Notes under the pieces: model-generated
What the model was told of the DNA's origin: nothing
Database searches by the model: none
What the model saw: only the letters and a program-made list of their open reading frames with translations
Position numbers and translations under genes: made by a program
Shown: positions 50,899 to 59,942 of the stretch, one piece after another
Position numbering within the stretch: position 1 is the first letter of the stretch
Layout: each line of letters starts with the position of its first letter
NCBI RefSeq assembly: GCF_036010485.1
Contig: NZ_CP108568.1
Coordinates: forward strand, 310,001-374,000
Direction of reading: 5' to 3'
From: Streptomyces sp. NBC_01198
GTDB lineage: Bacteria > Actinomycetota > Actinomycetes > Streptomycetales > Streptomycetaceae
Length of the DNA: 64,000 nucleotides

Positions 50899-53745
50899 TC
50901 AACAGGTCTGCCGGTCGGATACGGCTGCCAGCGTGCTCTCCGCTGGCAGTTGGGTTCGGGTGGTGACGCCGAGCTTGCGGAAGATCCTGGTGAGGTGCTG
51001 CTCCACCGTGCTGACGGTGACGACCAGCTTCTGCGAGATCTCCTTGTTGGTGTGGCCCCGTGCGGCGAGCACGGCGACCCGGCGTTCTGCGCCGCTGAGC
51101 TGGGCGACGGCGGCGAGCCGGGTGTCGCGTTCCCCGGCCGGGGAGCCGCTGCCGGCCAGTTCGGCCACCAGCTCGCGTTCCAGCGGTACGGCGCCGGCCT
51201 CGCGGGCCAGTCGCAGGGCGGACTCGCGGGGCGCCCGAGCCCGGCCGGGGCGGCCCGACTCGGTGTGGGCGCGGCCGAGGTCGGCCAGTGCGCCGGCCAG
51301 CTGCAGCCGGTCGCCGCAGATCTGCAGCACCTCCACGGCCTCGCTGAGCAGCGGCACCCGGGCGGCCGGCGGGCCGGCGGCCGCGAGGACCCGCAGCGAC
51401 ATGCCGCGGGCGCGGCTGGGCCGCAGGTCGACCATGTCCATCTGCTCGCGGGCCAGCGTGTAGGCGCGGGCCTGGTCGCCGAGCATCACATGGGCGCGGG
51501 CCGCCTCGCTGCGCCAGGGCACCAGCGTCGGCTGGTCGAATCCCCAGCGGGCCATCAGGTCGCCGCACGCCATGAAGTCGTCGAGCGCCGCGTAGGGGCG
51601 GCCGGTGGCGAGGTGGTAGTGGCCGCGGGCCTGCAGGAAGTACAGCCCGAACCGGCTGGAGTACATCCCCTCGGGGAAGGAGAACTGCAGGTAGGCCGCG
51701 GCCGCCTCGACGTCGCCGGTGTCGGTGGCGGCCTCCACCAGGTTGGCCAGCGGGCCGCCGATGCAGACACCCCAGCTGTCGGCGGGCACCTGGGCGAGCG
51801 CGGCCTCGGCGAGCAGCCTGGCGCGTATCGGGCGGCCCTCGCGCAGCGCGATCCCGGCCCGCAGCGAGGAGAACTCCGCCACCCACAGCGGGACATGGCG
51901 GGCCCGTGACTCCTCGAGCCAGTGGTCGCACCAGCTGCCCGCCGCGTCGAGCCGGTCGGAGAAGGCCAGCGCGGCGACCGCGCACATCAGCCACTCCTGG
52001 GTGTTCTTGCCGAGCCGCATGGCCCGCATCGCCTCTTCCGCGACCGAGGCGACGGCGTCGTCCGGGCCATGTGCCAGAACGTGTGAGAGGGCAGCGGCGC
52101 CGCGCACCCGCGGGTCCTCGTCGGAGCGGGAGCGGTGGGCGGCGTCGAGGGCGGGGCGGCGGCCGCCGCGGCCGTGCTGGGTGACCAGCACCGGATACGA
52201 GGCGGACAGCAGTTCGCGGGTGGCCCGCACCTCCACCGCCCAGCCGGGGTCGGCGAGTTCCTCGCGCTCGACCATCCGCTGGACGGCGTCCACCGCCTCG
52301 TCGAAACGGCCGTGCCACAGCAGGTACTTGGCGAGCATCAGCGCGTGCCGGTCGGGCAGCCGGCCGTCGCGGAGGGCGACGGCGAGCTCGCCGAGGTGCG
52401 GTGCGCTGATGGAGGGGTTGAGCGCCCACGCGGTCGAGGCGAGCAGGGCCTTGAGGCAGACCTGCTCGCCCTCGTCCTGGCAGATCCGCAGGGCCGCGTC
52501 GAGGCAGGCGTGCGCCTCGGAGGCGCGGTTGCCGGCCAGGTGCCTCTCCGCCGCCTCGCGCAGCACGGTGCCCGCCCAGGGCTCGGTGATCTCGTCGCAG
52601 GCCAGCAGGTGGCTGGCCACCCGGGTGACGGAGGCACCCTCGCGGTAGAGCAACTGGGCGGCGCGCTGGTGAAGGTCGCCGCGCTCGGCGGCGCTGAGGC
52701 TGTCCAGGACGGCCTGCCGGGCGGCGGGTCCGCGCAGCCGGCGGCCGGCGAGCAGGCCGGCGGAGCGCAGCGCCTGCTCGGCCCTGGCGATCTCGGCGGG
52801 TTCGCCGCCGAGCAGCGCGCCCGGCAGGATCAGGCCGTCGCCGAGGTCGCCGTCGAGGATGCCGAGCACCTGGGCCATCCGCAGCAGCGGGGTGCTGCCC
52901 CGGTGCAGCAGGCTCAGGTACATGTCGCGGTAGGCCTCGCCGCAGGACAGCCGTACGTCGGCGGCGTGCCGGTGGCCCGGGGCGGCGCCGAGGTTGTCCT
53001 CGGCCAGCGCCCGCACCAGCAGCGGGTTGCCGCCGCTGGCCGCGTGGCAGGCGGCGCCCAGTTCCGCGGCGGCCAGGCTGCCGAGGTGGTCGGCGATCAG
53101 CTCGCTGACCCCGCCGGGGGTCAGCGGGCCCAGCGTGATGCGCCGGTAGTTGGGCTGCCGCATCAGCTCGGCGCGCAGCCGCGGGTAGACCGGCCGGGAC
53201 AGCGGGCACTCGGTGAGGGCCAGCGCGATCCTGGACGACCGCAGCTGGCGCACCAGTTGCAGCAGCCAGTACAGCGAGATGTCGTCGGCCAGCTGGATGT
53301 CGTCGACGCAGAGCAGCACCGGGGTGTGCTCGGCGGTGTCGAGCACCCACAGCACCAGCCGACGCAGCGCCTCGGTGACCGCGGGGTGCAGCGCCGCCTC
53401 GTCGGCCCCCGGGTCCTGGTCGGCGAACGGCGGGAAGGCGCCGACCCGTTCCAGCAGGGGCGAGACGCCGGCCGTGTCACCGGAGCCGGCGCCGCCCATC
53501 GGGGCGGTGCAGCGCAGCAGCTGGTTGAGCACCCCGCCGGGAGAGCGCTGCTCGGCCGCCGAGCAGACCGCGTCCAGGACGACGTACCCCTGCTCGGAGG
53601 CCCGCTTGAGCAGCGCGGTCAGCAGCTCGGACTTGCCGCATCCCATGGCACCGCTGATCAGGACCGCGCCTCCGGTGCCGGCCGCGCACTCGCCGAGCAG
53701 GTCGTCGATCTCGGACAGTTCCGCACTGCGTTCGATCAGCTGCAT
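50899..53745 (-). CDS. Large ATP-binding LuxR (LAL) transcriptional regulator
   Basis: 948 residues. AAA-type ATPase at the N-terminus: Walker A GAMGCGKS (32-39) and Walker B VLLCVDDIQLAD. A long helical TPR-like middle follows (AEEAMRAMRLGKNTQEW, ALDDFMACGDLMARWGF). A LuxR helix-turn-helix is at about 880-935 (LSGAERRVAVLAARGHTNKEI, TVSTVEQHLTRIFRKLGV). LAL proteins activate antibiotic genes. GGAGGAGCACGG precedes ATG 53745. It is encoded directly ahead of halogenase 3 (13-base gap), so it may autoregulate that operon. Confidence 0.92.
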   Translation of the reverse strand: MQLIERSAELSEIDDLLGECAAGTGGAVLISGAMGCGKSELLTALLKRASEQGYVVLDAVCSAAEQRSPGGVLNQLLRCTAPMGGAGSGDTAGVSPLLERVGAFPPFADQDPGADEAALHPAVTEALRRLVLWVLDTAEHTPVLLCVDDIQLADDISLYWLLQLVRQLRSSRIALALTECPLSRPVYPRLRAELMRQPNYRRITLGPLTPGGVSELIADHLGSLAAAELGAACHAASGGNPLLVRALAEDNLGAAPGHRHAADVRLSCGEAYRDMYLSLLHRGSTPLLRMAQVLGILDGDLGDGLILPGALLGGEPAEIARAEQALRSAGLLAGRRLRGPAARQAVLDSLSAAERGDLHQRAAQLLYREGASVTRVASHLLACDEITEPWAGTVLREAAERHLAGNRASEAHACLDAALRICQDEGEQVCLKALLASTAWALNPSISAPHLGELAVALRDGRLPDRHALMLAKYLLWHGRFDEAVDAVQRMVEREELADPGWAVEVRATRELLSASYPVLVTQHGRGGRRPALDAAHRSRSDEDPRVRGAAALSHVLAHGPDDAVASVAEEAMRAMRLGKNTQEWLMCAVAALAFSDRLDAAGSWCDHWLEESRARHVPLWVAEFSSLRAGIALREGRPIRARLLAEAALAQVPADSWGVCIGGPLANLVEAATDTGDVEAAAAYLQFSFPEGMYSSRFGLYFLQARGHYHLATGRPYAALDDFMACGDLMARWGFDQPTLVPWRSEAARAHVMLGDQARAYTLAREQMDMVDLRPSRARGMSLRVLAAAGPPAARVPLLSEAVEVLQICGDRLQLAGALADLGRAHTESGRPGRARAPRESALRLAREAGAVPLERELVAELAGSGSPAGERDTRLAAVAQLSGAERRVAVLAARGHTNKEISQKLVVTVSTVEQHLTRIFRKLGVTTRTQLPAESTLAAVSDRQTC

Positions 53746-53770
53746 CCGTGCTCCTCCCCACCTCTCACGG

Positions 53771-55030
53771 CTAGGCCGACGGCACTGTCTCAATTTCCGG
53801 CAGCCGGACGCCGGGCGTCTCGGGCACCACGACAGGACGGTTGTAGATCCGGTTCAGCAACGGGCCGGTCATCATCGTGGTGACGACGGCCATGACGACC
53901 ATGAGCGAGTACAGCGGGCCGTCCAGCAGGCCGAGCTGCTTGCCGACGCCGAGGATCACCAGCTCGGTCAGTCCTCGGGTGTTCATCAGGGCAGCGAGTG
54001 CGCAGGCCGGTCTGCCGGGCAGTTTCAGCAGCCGGGCGGTGACGTAGGTGCCGCCGAACTTGCCGGCCATCGCGACCAGCAGGATGACGCCCAGCTCACC
54101 GGCCTGGGTCGTGCCGAAGTGCCTCAGGTCCACGCCGAGGCCGGCGACCATGAAGTACACCGGCAGCAGCAGGCCGGAGATCCGCCCGATGTGGTCGGTG
54201 ATCTCGGTGTGGAAGGCGCGCACGGCCTGCCCTTTGGGGGTGACCAGGCCGAAGATGAAGGCGCCGAAGATGAAGTGCAGGCCCATCGCCTCGGTGGCCG
54301 CGGCCGACAGCAGGATGCCGACCAGCACCACGAGGACCGCGCTGGGGCTCTGCGGGCGCATCCGGGTGCCGTTGCCGACCAGCCAGCCCAGCAGCGGGCG
54401 GACGAACAGCACGATGACCAGCGCGTAGGGAACGGCGAGGATCAGCCGCCAGTGCTGCCCGCCGTCGGCGGCGACGGCCTGGACCCCGGCGAGCCCGGTC
54501 CAGGCCAGCACGTCGACCATCGCGGCGGTGGCCAGCGCGATGCCGCCGAGAGTGGTGCGGGACAGGCCCCGGTCGGTGAGGATCCTGGCCAGTACCGGGA
54601 AGGCCGTCACCGACACCGACAGGCCGATGAAGACGATGAAGGTGGCGTGCCGGTCCGTCGGGTGGTTGTGCAGCAGGTAGAAGGCCATGCCGATGCCCAG
54701 CGAGAACGGCACCAGCATCGAGCCGAGTGCGGTGCCCGTGGTCAGCCAGCCGCGGCCGCGCAGCTGCCGGCTCTCGATCTCCAGGCCGACGGTGAACATG
54801 AACAGCGCGACGCCCACATCGGCCATTCCGGTCAGCAGCGGACGTACGCCCGCGGGAAAGAGCGTGTCGACCGCACCGCCCAGAAGCGTGGGCCCGAGCA
54901 GGATCCCGCCGAGGATCTCACCGATCACCGCAGGCTGCCCAAAACGGGCGACAACATGGCCGAGTCCACGGGCGAGGATCACGATCAAGGCAAGGTCCAC
55001 GAAAAGAAGTTGCACTTGATGACTCGACAT
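53771..55030 (-). CDS. CPA2-family cation:proton antiporter
   Basis: 419 residues with about 12 membrane helices: FGQPAVIGEILGGILLGPTLLG, VGVALFMFTVGLEIE, the SVSVTAFPVLARIL discontinuous helix and the GLSRTTLGGIALATAAMVDVLAW helix with the conserved Asp. Such Na+(K+)/H+ antiporters recur in aromatic polyketide and polyether clusters and are thought to aid export or pH/ion tolerance. Gene order places it at the head of the LAL-halogenase 3 block. Confidence 0.9.
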   Translation of the reverse strand: MSSHQVQLLFVDLALIVILARGLGHVVARFGQPAVIGEILGGILLGPTLLGGAVDTLFPAGVRPLLTGMADVGVALFMFTVGLEIESRQLRGRGWLTTGTALGSMLVPFSLGIGMAFYLLHNHPTDRHATFIVFIGLSVSVTAFPVLARILTDRGLSRTTLGGIALATAAMVDVLAWTGLAGVQAVAADGGQHWRLILAVPYALVIVLFVRPLLGWLVGNGTRMRPQSPSAVLVVLVGILLSAAATEAMGLHFIFGAFIFGLVTPKGQAVRAFHTEITDHIGRISGLLLPVYFMVAGLGVDLRHFGTTQAGELGVILLVAMAGKFGGTYVTARLLKLPGRPACALAALMNTRGLTELVILGVGKQLGLLDGPLYSLMVVMAVVTTMMTGPLLNRIYNRPVVVPETPGVRLPEIETVPSA

Positions 55031-55465
55031 AGCGTGACCCTCTCAGTTGCCGCAGAGCATCTGACTTCACCGCACGCTGCCGTCGCGGAACAACCTTGCC
55101 TGGCATTCCACTCGGCGTCAGTCGATTCTGCCGGTGCCGCCTAAAGAGCGTCTATACGCCCACTGGAAGCTTCTGACCTGCGAATACACCCGAGATCTGG
55201 CTGATTCGCAAGGATGAAGAAGACACCGGGGGCGCGGAGATGCAAGGATCAACTCACGCTACATCGGTTCAACACCGCCTCTATAGCACAGAGCGTGACG
55301 GGAACTCACGGGGGACTCTGGGATGCAATGCGTTATTTGCGCGCCGATAATCGGCGTGAAATAAATGATTTACCCGAGTACTTCCTTATGCGGTCGTGCG
55401 CCACTCTGGCTGCCCCGTCGGTTTGTGAGTATTTCGATTGAACCCTCACGACCTGGGAGTGTTTC
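55031..55465. promoter_or_regulatory. Divergent control region between antiporter and AraC-like gene 1
   Basis: No supported gene. It is noticeably A/T-richer than its surroundings (GAAATAAATGATTTACCC near 55359-55376). A perfect 15-bp palindrome CGCCGATAATCGGCG lies at 55342-55356. A 75-codon open frame at 55214-55441 has poor codon use and was not called. The AraC-like gene's site GGGAG is at 55456-55460. Confidence 0.5.
55342..55356. promoter_or_regulatory. Palindromic operator candidate upstream of AraC-like gene 1
   Basis: CGCCGAT and ATCGGCG flank a single A, a perfect inverted repeat 110 bases before the AraC-like start, in a low-GC stretch. Position and symmetry suggest a regulator site. 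Confidence 0.45.
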
Positions 55466-56266
55466 ATGGAGTACATAGTTCAGCGCGCCGTGGCGGTCAT
55501 CCGTGACAAGTACGGAGAGCCGCTCACCCTCGACGAACTGGCGCGCATGGTGCTGGTGAGCAAGTTCCATTTCCTGCGCTCCTTCCGGCGGACCACGGGG
55601 GTCACTCCGGGACGCTTTCTGAGTGCGGTCCGGCTGGCGGAGGCGAAGCGCCTGCTTCTCGACACCTCATTGAAGGTGTCCGACATCTCGGCGCAGGTCG
55701 GCTACAGCAGCATCGGCAGTTTCACCCGCAGGTTCACCGAATCCGTGGGCCTGCCGCCGACGCAGTACCGGCAGAGCGCGACCGCGGCGCCGCTGCCCCG
55801 CCCGCCGCAGCGGCCGGGCGGCAGCAGGAACAGCGTCTCGGGCTACGTACGGCCCTGGCGCACCGGTCGCACCGAGGTCTTCGTCGGCCTCTTCGACAGC
55901 CCCATCCTGCAGGGCAGGCCCGCGGTGTCCGCGGTCCTGCAGGCGCCGGGCCCTTTCCGGCTCACCGGGATCCCGGCCGGCACCTGGTATCTGCACGCGG
56001 CCACGCTCCCGGAACCCGGCGCCGCCGGCTGTCGTACCAGACAGTGGCGGCAACCGGTCCAACTGGTGGACTGTACCGGGCCGCTGACGATCCGGGACCA
56101 GGACCCGGTATCGGCCGAGCGGCACGACCGGATCATCCTGACCCCGCGCCCCGCGGAGTGGTTCCGGCCGCCGGTGCTGCTCGCCCTGCCGCACCAGATG
56201 CCCGGCGTCGGCACCACCCGGGAGCTGCACAGCGGCTACCGCGAGCCCTCCGCCACCGCGGTGTAG
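55466..56266 (+). CDS. AraC-like regulator 1 with N-terminal HTH and unusual C-terminal domain
   Basis: 266 residues. The double helix-turn-helix is at the very N-terminus (LTLDELARMVLVSKFHFLRSF, VSDISAQVGYSSIGSFTRRF, about 18-100), the reverse of classical AraC order. The rest (YVRPWRTGRTEVFVGLFDSP, PFRLTGIPAGTWYLHAATLP) resembles a beta-sandwich of the carboxypeptidase-regulatory type and may sense a ligand. A paralogue with the same layout lies at 57382. Its 3' end overlaps convergent SARP3 by 31 bases. Confidence 0.83.
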   Translation: MEYIVQRAVAVIRDKYGEPLTLDELARMVLVSKFHFLRSFRRTTGVTPGRFLSAVRLAEAKRLLLDTSLKVSDISAQVGYSSIGSFTRRFTESVGLPPTQYRQSATAAPLPRPPQRPGGSRNSVSGYVRPWRTGRTEVFVGLFDSPILQGRPAVSAVLQAPGPFRLTGIPAGTWYLHAATLPEPGAAGCRTRQWRQPVQLVDCTGPLTIRDQDPVSAERHDRIILTPRPAEWFRPPVLLALPHQMPGVGTTRELHSGYREPSATAV

Positions 56267-57186
56267 CCGGCCGGCTGCCGCGAGTACGGGACCCTGCGGG
56301 CGGCCACCCCGGCCGCAGGGGACTGCCTGGCCTGCGGCCGCGGTTCGGCCGTCTGCCAGCGGTCGACACCAGCGGGCGCCGCCGTCATCGAGCGCAACAG
56401 TTGCACACTTCCGGGCACCGTACGGGGCATCAGGGCCGGGTGCCCGTTGAGTATCTGCTCGTGCAGCGCGCTCAGTTCGGGGCCGGGCTCGACGCCCAGC
56501 TCGGCCATCAGCAGCTCCCTGGTCTCCCGGTAGACCCCCAGCGCGTGCGCCCGCCGCCCGCAGCGGTAGAGGGCCAGCATCAGCAGCGACCGCAGCCGCT
56601 CGCGCAGCGGCTCCCGGCCGACATGGCCGACCAGCGCGGGGATCACCTGGTTGTGCCAGCCGGCGTGGAGCAGCAGGTCGGCCCACTCCTCCACCGCCAT
56701 CAGCCGTGACTCGGTCAGCCGCACCCGCTCGATCTCGGCGAACGGGCCGGGCACGTTGGCGTACGCGTCGCCGTGCCACAGCCCGAGCGCCCGCTCCAGC
56801 TGGCCGATCGCCGCCTCGGCCTGGCCGTTGGCCAGCAGGCTGCGTGCCGCGGTGTGGTGCCGGCTGAACAGCTGGACGTCGACCGCCTCGGCCGGCAGCC
56901 GCAGGCAGTACCCGCCGCTCGCCGAGACCAGCACGCCGCCGGACTTGCGCCGGCCGCGGGCCGGGTCGAGCACCCGCCGCAGGCCGGCCACGTAGGTGTG
57001 GACGCCGCTGGCCGCGGACTGCGGCAGCTCACGGCCCCACACCCCGTCGACGATCTGCTCCACGCTGACGATCTCGCCGAGCCGGCCGGCCAGCAGGCCC
57101 AGTACGGCGCGCTGCTTCGGTGGGCCGAGCGACACCTCCTCACCGTGCCGCCAGAAGCGAATGGGCCCCAACAATTCCAGCTGCAT
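56236..57186 (-). CDS. SARP-type activator 3
   Basis: 316 residues. Winged helix (LELLGPIRFWRHGEEVSLG, PKQRAVLGLLAGRLGE to about 95) and BTAD domain (VDVQLFSRHHTAARSLLANG to AELGVEPGPELSALHEQIL, about 115-255), then a Gln/Pro/Arg-rich tail of about 60 residues. GGGGGATC precedes ATG 57186. It is divergent from AraC-like gene 2 and convergent with AraC-like gene 1. No TTA codon was noticed, unlike the other two SARPs. Confidence 0.9.
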   Translation of the reverse strand: MQLELLGPIRFWRHGEEVSLGPPKQRAVLGLLAGRLGEIVSVEQIVDGVWGRELPQSAASGVHTYVAGLRRVLDPARGRRKSGGVLVSASGGYCLRLPAEAVDVQLFSRHHTAARSLLANGQAEAAIGQLERALGLWHGDAYANVPGPFAEIERVRLTESRLMAVEEWADLLLHAGWHNQVIPALVGHVGREPLRERLRSLLMLALYRCGRRAHALGVYRETRELLMAELGVEPGPELSALHEQILNGHPALMPRTVPGSVQLLRSMTAAPAGVDRWQTAEPRPQARQSPAAGVAARRVPYSRQPAGYTAVAEGSR

Positions 57187-57321
57187 GATCCCCCGTCCAG
57201 ATCGAGTCGCTCAATCAAGTAGACACCACAAGCGTGCGTCCGTGACACCTCGCACGCATCGCCCGGATTGCTCAGTTCCGCTCGACAACCGTGGGACTGG
57301 GACTCCTTGACCTGGCACATA

Positions 57322-57354
57322 GCACGTGGTTATCGTGACCGAGTTGTCACGTGC
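57322..57354. promoter_or_regulatory. Inverted CACGTG sites in the SARP3/AraC2 spacer
   Basis: GCACGTG (57322-57328) and CACGTGC (57348-57354) form an inverted repeat, each half itself containing the palindrome CACGTG, with centre-to-centre spacing of 26 bases. They lie 28-60 bases before AraC-like gene 2. Confidence 0.4.
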
Positions 57355-57381
57355 GGCCCAATACGGGGAGGCTGAGCACGG

Positions 57382-58116
57382 GTGCGAACCGAGATCGAAT
57401 GGGTGGTTCAAGGCATTCATGAGGGCTTCGAGGGCAACTTGTCCATCGCCGACTTCGGGCGTATGGCCAGGCTGAGCCCCTGCCACATGGCCAGATTGTT
57501 CCACCAGGAGACCGGACTGACTCCTTCCGGTTTCCTGCTCGCAGTACGGATGGAGCAGGCCCGCCGCAGGCTGTTGCGGTCGGAGCGGAGCATCGCGGAC
57601 ATCGCCGACGAGGTGGGCTACGCGAGCCTCGGGGCGTTCACCTCACGGTTCACGAAAGTTGTCGGGGTTTCGCCTGGAAAGTACCGGCGGATCAGCTCGC
57701 TCGGCAGCTCCATCGTCGACATGGTGGCGGGCGCCGACGCGACACACTTCACCTACGGCTCGGTGACCGGGCGCACCAGACGCAGCGACGGACTGCTGCG
57801 CGAGCCCGTCTACCTGGCCGCATTCCCGATGTCGCTCAACGGCCGGAAGGCCACCCGCTGCTGTCGCAGCGGCAACTCCACCGATCGGTGGAACATCGCT
57901 CACATCCCCTCGGGAATGTGGTTGATCGAAGCGGTTTCCAGAACGGTGGGCGGCGGCAGGTTCGACGTGGTGGTCGGCCAGGCCGGACCATTTCAGATTG
58001 ATCCTGGCAGCGTTGTGAACGTCGATGTCCTATTAACAGCACCGACGAAAATCCGGGCTGTGGAACCCGATCGGGCACAACTCGGGCTCGCCGTTCCCAA
58101 TCTCTTCGGCTGCTAG
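57382..58116 (+). CDS. AraC-like regulator 2 (N-terminal HTH) with a TTA codon
   Basis: 244 residues with the same order as AraC-like protein 1: HTH at about 18-100 (LSIADFGRMARLSPCHMARLF, IADIADEVGYASLGAFTSRF) then a C-terminal sandwich-like part (LREPVYLAAFPMSLNG, IAHIPSGMWLIEAVS). CTA-TTA at 58030-58035 encodes two Leu near the end; the TTA makes it a likely bldA target. GTG 57382 is the start, with GGGGAGG 11 bases before. It probably sets expression of the right arm. Confidence 0.83.
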   Translation: MRTEIEWVVQGIHEGFEGNLSIADFGRMARLSPCHMARLFHQETGLTPSGFLLAVRMEQARRRLLRSERSIADIADEVGYASLGAFTSRFTKVVGVSPGKYRRISSLGSSIVDMVAGADATHFTYGSVTGRTRRSDGLLREPVYLAAFPMSLNGRKATRCCRSGNSTDRWNIAHIPSGMWLIEAVSRTVGGGRFDVVVGQAGPFQIDPGSVVNVDVLLTAPTKIRAVEPDRAQLGLAVPNLFGC

Positions 58117-58257
58117 GCGCACTTGCGCGGTCGGATAGGCCGCGCAAGTGCCAGCAATCAGGGAGATGCCACTTCCCCTCCTCGAGCGAAGAATCGACTT
58201 GGACTCCTTTGTCCAGTCGGCTCCTTTGTCCAGTTGGTCGCGAGGCCTGGAGGATCT

Positions 58258-59604
58258 GTGGGCACAATCGGTGGACATGCGGTCGTCGTCGGCGGCTCGA
58301 TGAGCGGACTCGTCTCCGCCGCCGTGCTGTCGACCAGGTTCGACCGGGTCACGGTCATCGACCGGGACACCCTGCCCGACGGGGCGAGCGACCGCCGCGG
58401 CGTCCCGCAGAGCGGCCACGCGCACGCTCTGCTGATCAGCGGCCGGCAGGTGCTCGACGGGGTCTTCCCCGGGCTGACCGACGAGCTGATCCGCGGCGGG
58501 GCGGTGCCCTACGACGCCGGGTGGGACCTGCTGTTCCATCAGATGGGCTCGCTGCGCACCAGGTTCAGCAGCGGCAAGCTCGGCATCAGCCTGACCCGGG
58601 CGTATCTGGAGCACACCGTACGCGAGCGGGTCAGGGCACTGCCCAACGTCGCGATACGCGACCAGGTCTCCGTCATCGACCTGCACGGCACGCCCGGCCG
58701 GGTCTGCGGGGTCGTGCTGGACGGCGGCGAGATCCTGCGCTCCGACCTCGTCGTGGACGCGACCGGCCGCAGCGGCGACCGCACCGACGCCTGGCTCAGG
58801 CGGCTGGAGTGCCCGGCACCCGCGGTCACCAAGGTCAAGATCGACGTCGGCTACACCACGAGGGTGCTGCGCCGGCAGCCGGGCGACCGCATCGGCGGCG
58901 GCCTGCTCTACCTGATGTCGGCGGTGCCGCCGCACGACAAGCGTGCGGCGGCGGTCTTCGCCGTCGAGGGCGACCGGTGGATGGTGACCCTCGGCGGCTG
59001 GCACCGCTCCCACGCGCCGACCGACCCGGAGGGCTTCGCCGAGTTCGCCGAGGCGCTGCCCGACCCGCATGTCGCCAAGCTGCTCGCCTCGGCCGAGCCG
59101 CTGGACGGGCCGCGCGCGCACAAGTTCACCTACCCGCAGGCCAGGCGGCGCCACTTCGAGCGGCTGCGCACCCTGCCGACCGGCTATGTCGCCCTGGGCG
59201 ACGCCATCTGCAGTTTCAACCCGCTGTACGGGCAGGGTATGACTGTCGGCGCGATGGAGGCGGTGGCCCTCGGCGAGACCCTCGACCAGGAGGGGCGGGC
59301 GTCCGCGCGGATGGCGCGGGCGTACTACCGCAAGGCCGCGGCGGCGATCGCCACGCCGTGGCAGATGTCCACCGGCAGCGACTTCATGTACCCCGAGACG
59401 GTGGGGCCGCGGCCGCTGGGGACCGGGGTGGTCAACCGGTACGTGCGCCGGCTGATGCTGGCGACGCATGTCTCGCGGGAGTCGCATCTGGTCCTGCTGG
59501 ACATGCAGCATCTGCTGGCGCGGCCCTCGTCGATCTTCCGGCCCGGGCCGGCGATCAGGTCGCTGATGGCGGCTCGGCGTTCCCCGGCCAACCCGGCGGA
59601 CTGA
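58258..59604 (+). CDS. FAD-dependent oxidoreductase (hydroxylase-like)
   Basis: 448 residues: VVVGGSMSGLVSAAVL as FAD-binding motif, VPQSGHAHALLISGRQVLDGV, VDATGRSGDRT and the GD motif GDAICSFNPLYGQGMT. This form is common among actinobacterial flavoproteins related to PHBH-type hydroxylases and geranylgeranyl reductases. It is not a halogenase, as WxWxIP is absent. TGGAGGATCT before GTG 58258 supports the start. It lies downstream of AraC-like gene 2, with a terminator hairpin behind it. Confidence 0.84.
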   Translation: MGTIGGHAVVVGGSMSGLVSAAVLSTRFDRVTVIDRDTLPDGASDRRGVPQSGHAHALLISGRQVLDGVFPGLTDELIRGGAVPYDAGWDLLFHQMGSLRTRFSSGKLGISLTRAYLEHTVRERVRALPNVAIRDQVSVIDLHGTPGRVCGVVLDGGEILRSDLVVDATGRSGDRTDAWLRRLECPAPAVTKVKIDVGYTTRVLRRQPGDRIGGGLLYLMSAVPPHDKRAAAVFAVEGDRWMVTLGGWHRSHAPTDPEGFAEFAEALPDPHVAKLLASAEPLDGPRAHKFTYPQARRRHFERLRTLPTGYVALGDAICSFNPLYGQGMTVGAMEAVALGETLDQEGRASARMARAYYRKAAAAIATPWQMSTGSDFMYPETVGPRPLGTGVVNRYVRRLMLATHVSRESHLVLLDMQHLLARPSSIFRPGPAIRSLMAARRSPANPAD

Positions 59605-59942
59605 CGCCCGCACCGGGCCTGCGGCCACGCCCCCCACCACCTCCACTCCGGTGGGGGGCTCCTACCGGGGCGCTGCCCCAGTCCCTCCCCGCCGGGCTCC
59701 GGGGCGTCGTGGTTGCGCGCGCAGTTCCTCGCGCCCCTGGGGTGAGTGCCACCCGAGGTGAGCTGGCTGGCTCCACGCTGCGTCGGGGCTGAGCGCGCAG
59801 TTCCCCGCGCCCCTCGGGTGACTGCCACCCGGGGTGGGCATGCTGGCCCCCCGGCGCGTCGTGGTTGCGCGCGCAGGCCCCCGCGCCCCTCGGGGGGCCG
59901 CCTGGCGCGAGGGGGTGGGGTGGTTTGGTGCGGGACCAGGGG
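59605..59942. repeat. Spacer with three copies of the interspersed repeat
   Basis: No gene seen. After the terminator hairpin, copies of the repeat occur at about 59702-59760, 59781-59841 and 59853-59900 (GCGCGCAGTTCCTCGCGCCC, GCGCGCAGTTCCCCGCGCCC, GCGCGCAGGCCCCCGCGCCC), each followed by a GGGTGA..GCCACCC-like segment. It separates the convergent oxidoreductase and adenylation-like genes. Confidence 0.6.
59630..59658. terminator. Terminator after the FAD oxidoreductase
   Basis: CCCCCCACC (59630-59638) pairs with GGTGGGGGG (59650-59658), a 9-bp perfect stem 26 bases after the stop codon. Confidence 0.7.

Noticed and set aside
55214..55441. 75-codon open frame starting MKKTPGARRCKDQ
   Set aside because: Codon use and GC content match the surrounding regulatory spacer rather than genes; no good ribosome-binding site and no recognisable fold.
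58258..59604. FAD oxidoreductase considered as a fourth halogenase
   Set aside because: It lacks WxWxIP and the GxKxxFGF lysine segment; its GD motif GDAICSFNPLYGQGMT fits hydroxylase/reductase-type flavoproteins instead.
59605..59942. Repeats considered as ends of an insertion sequence
   Set aside because: No transposase frame, no terminal inverted repeats with target duplication, and the same units occur singly elsewhere.
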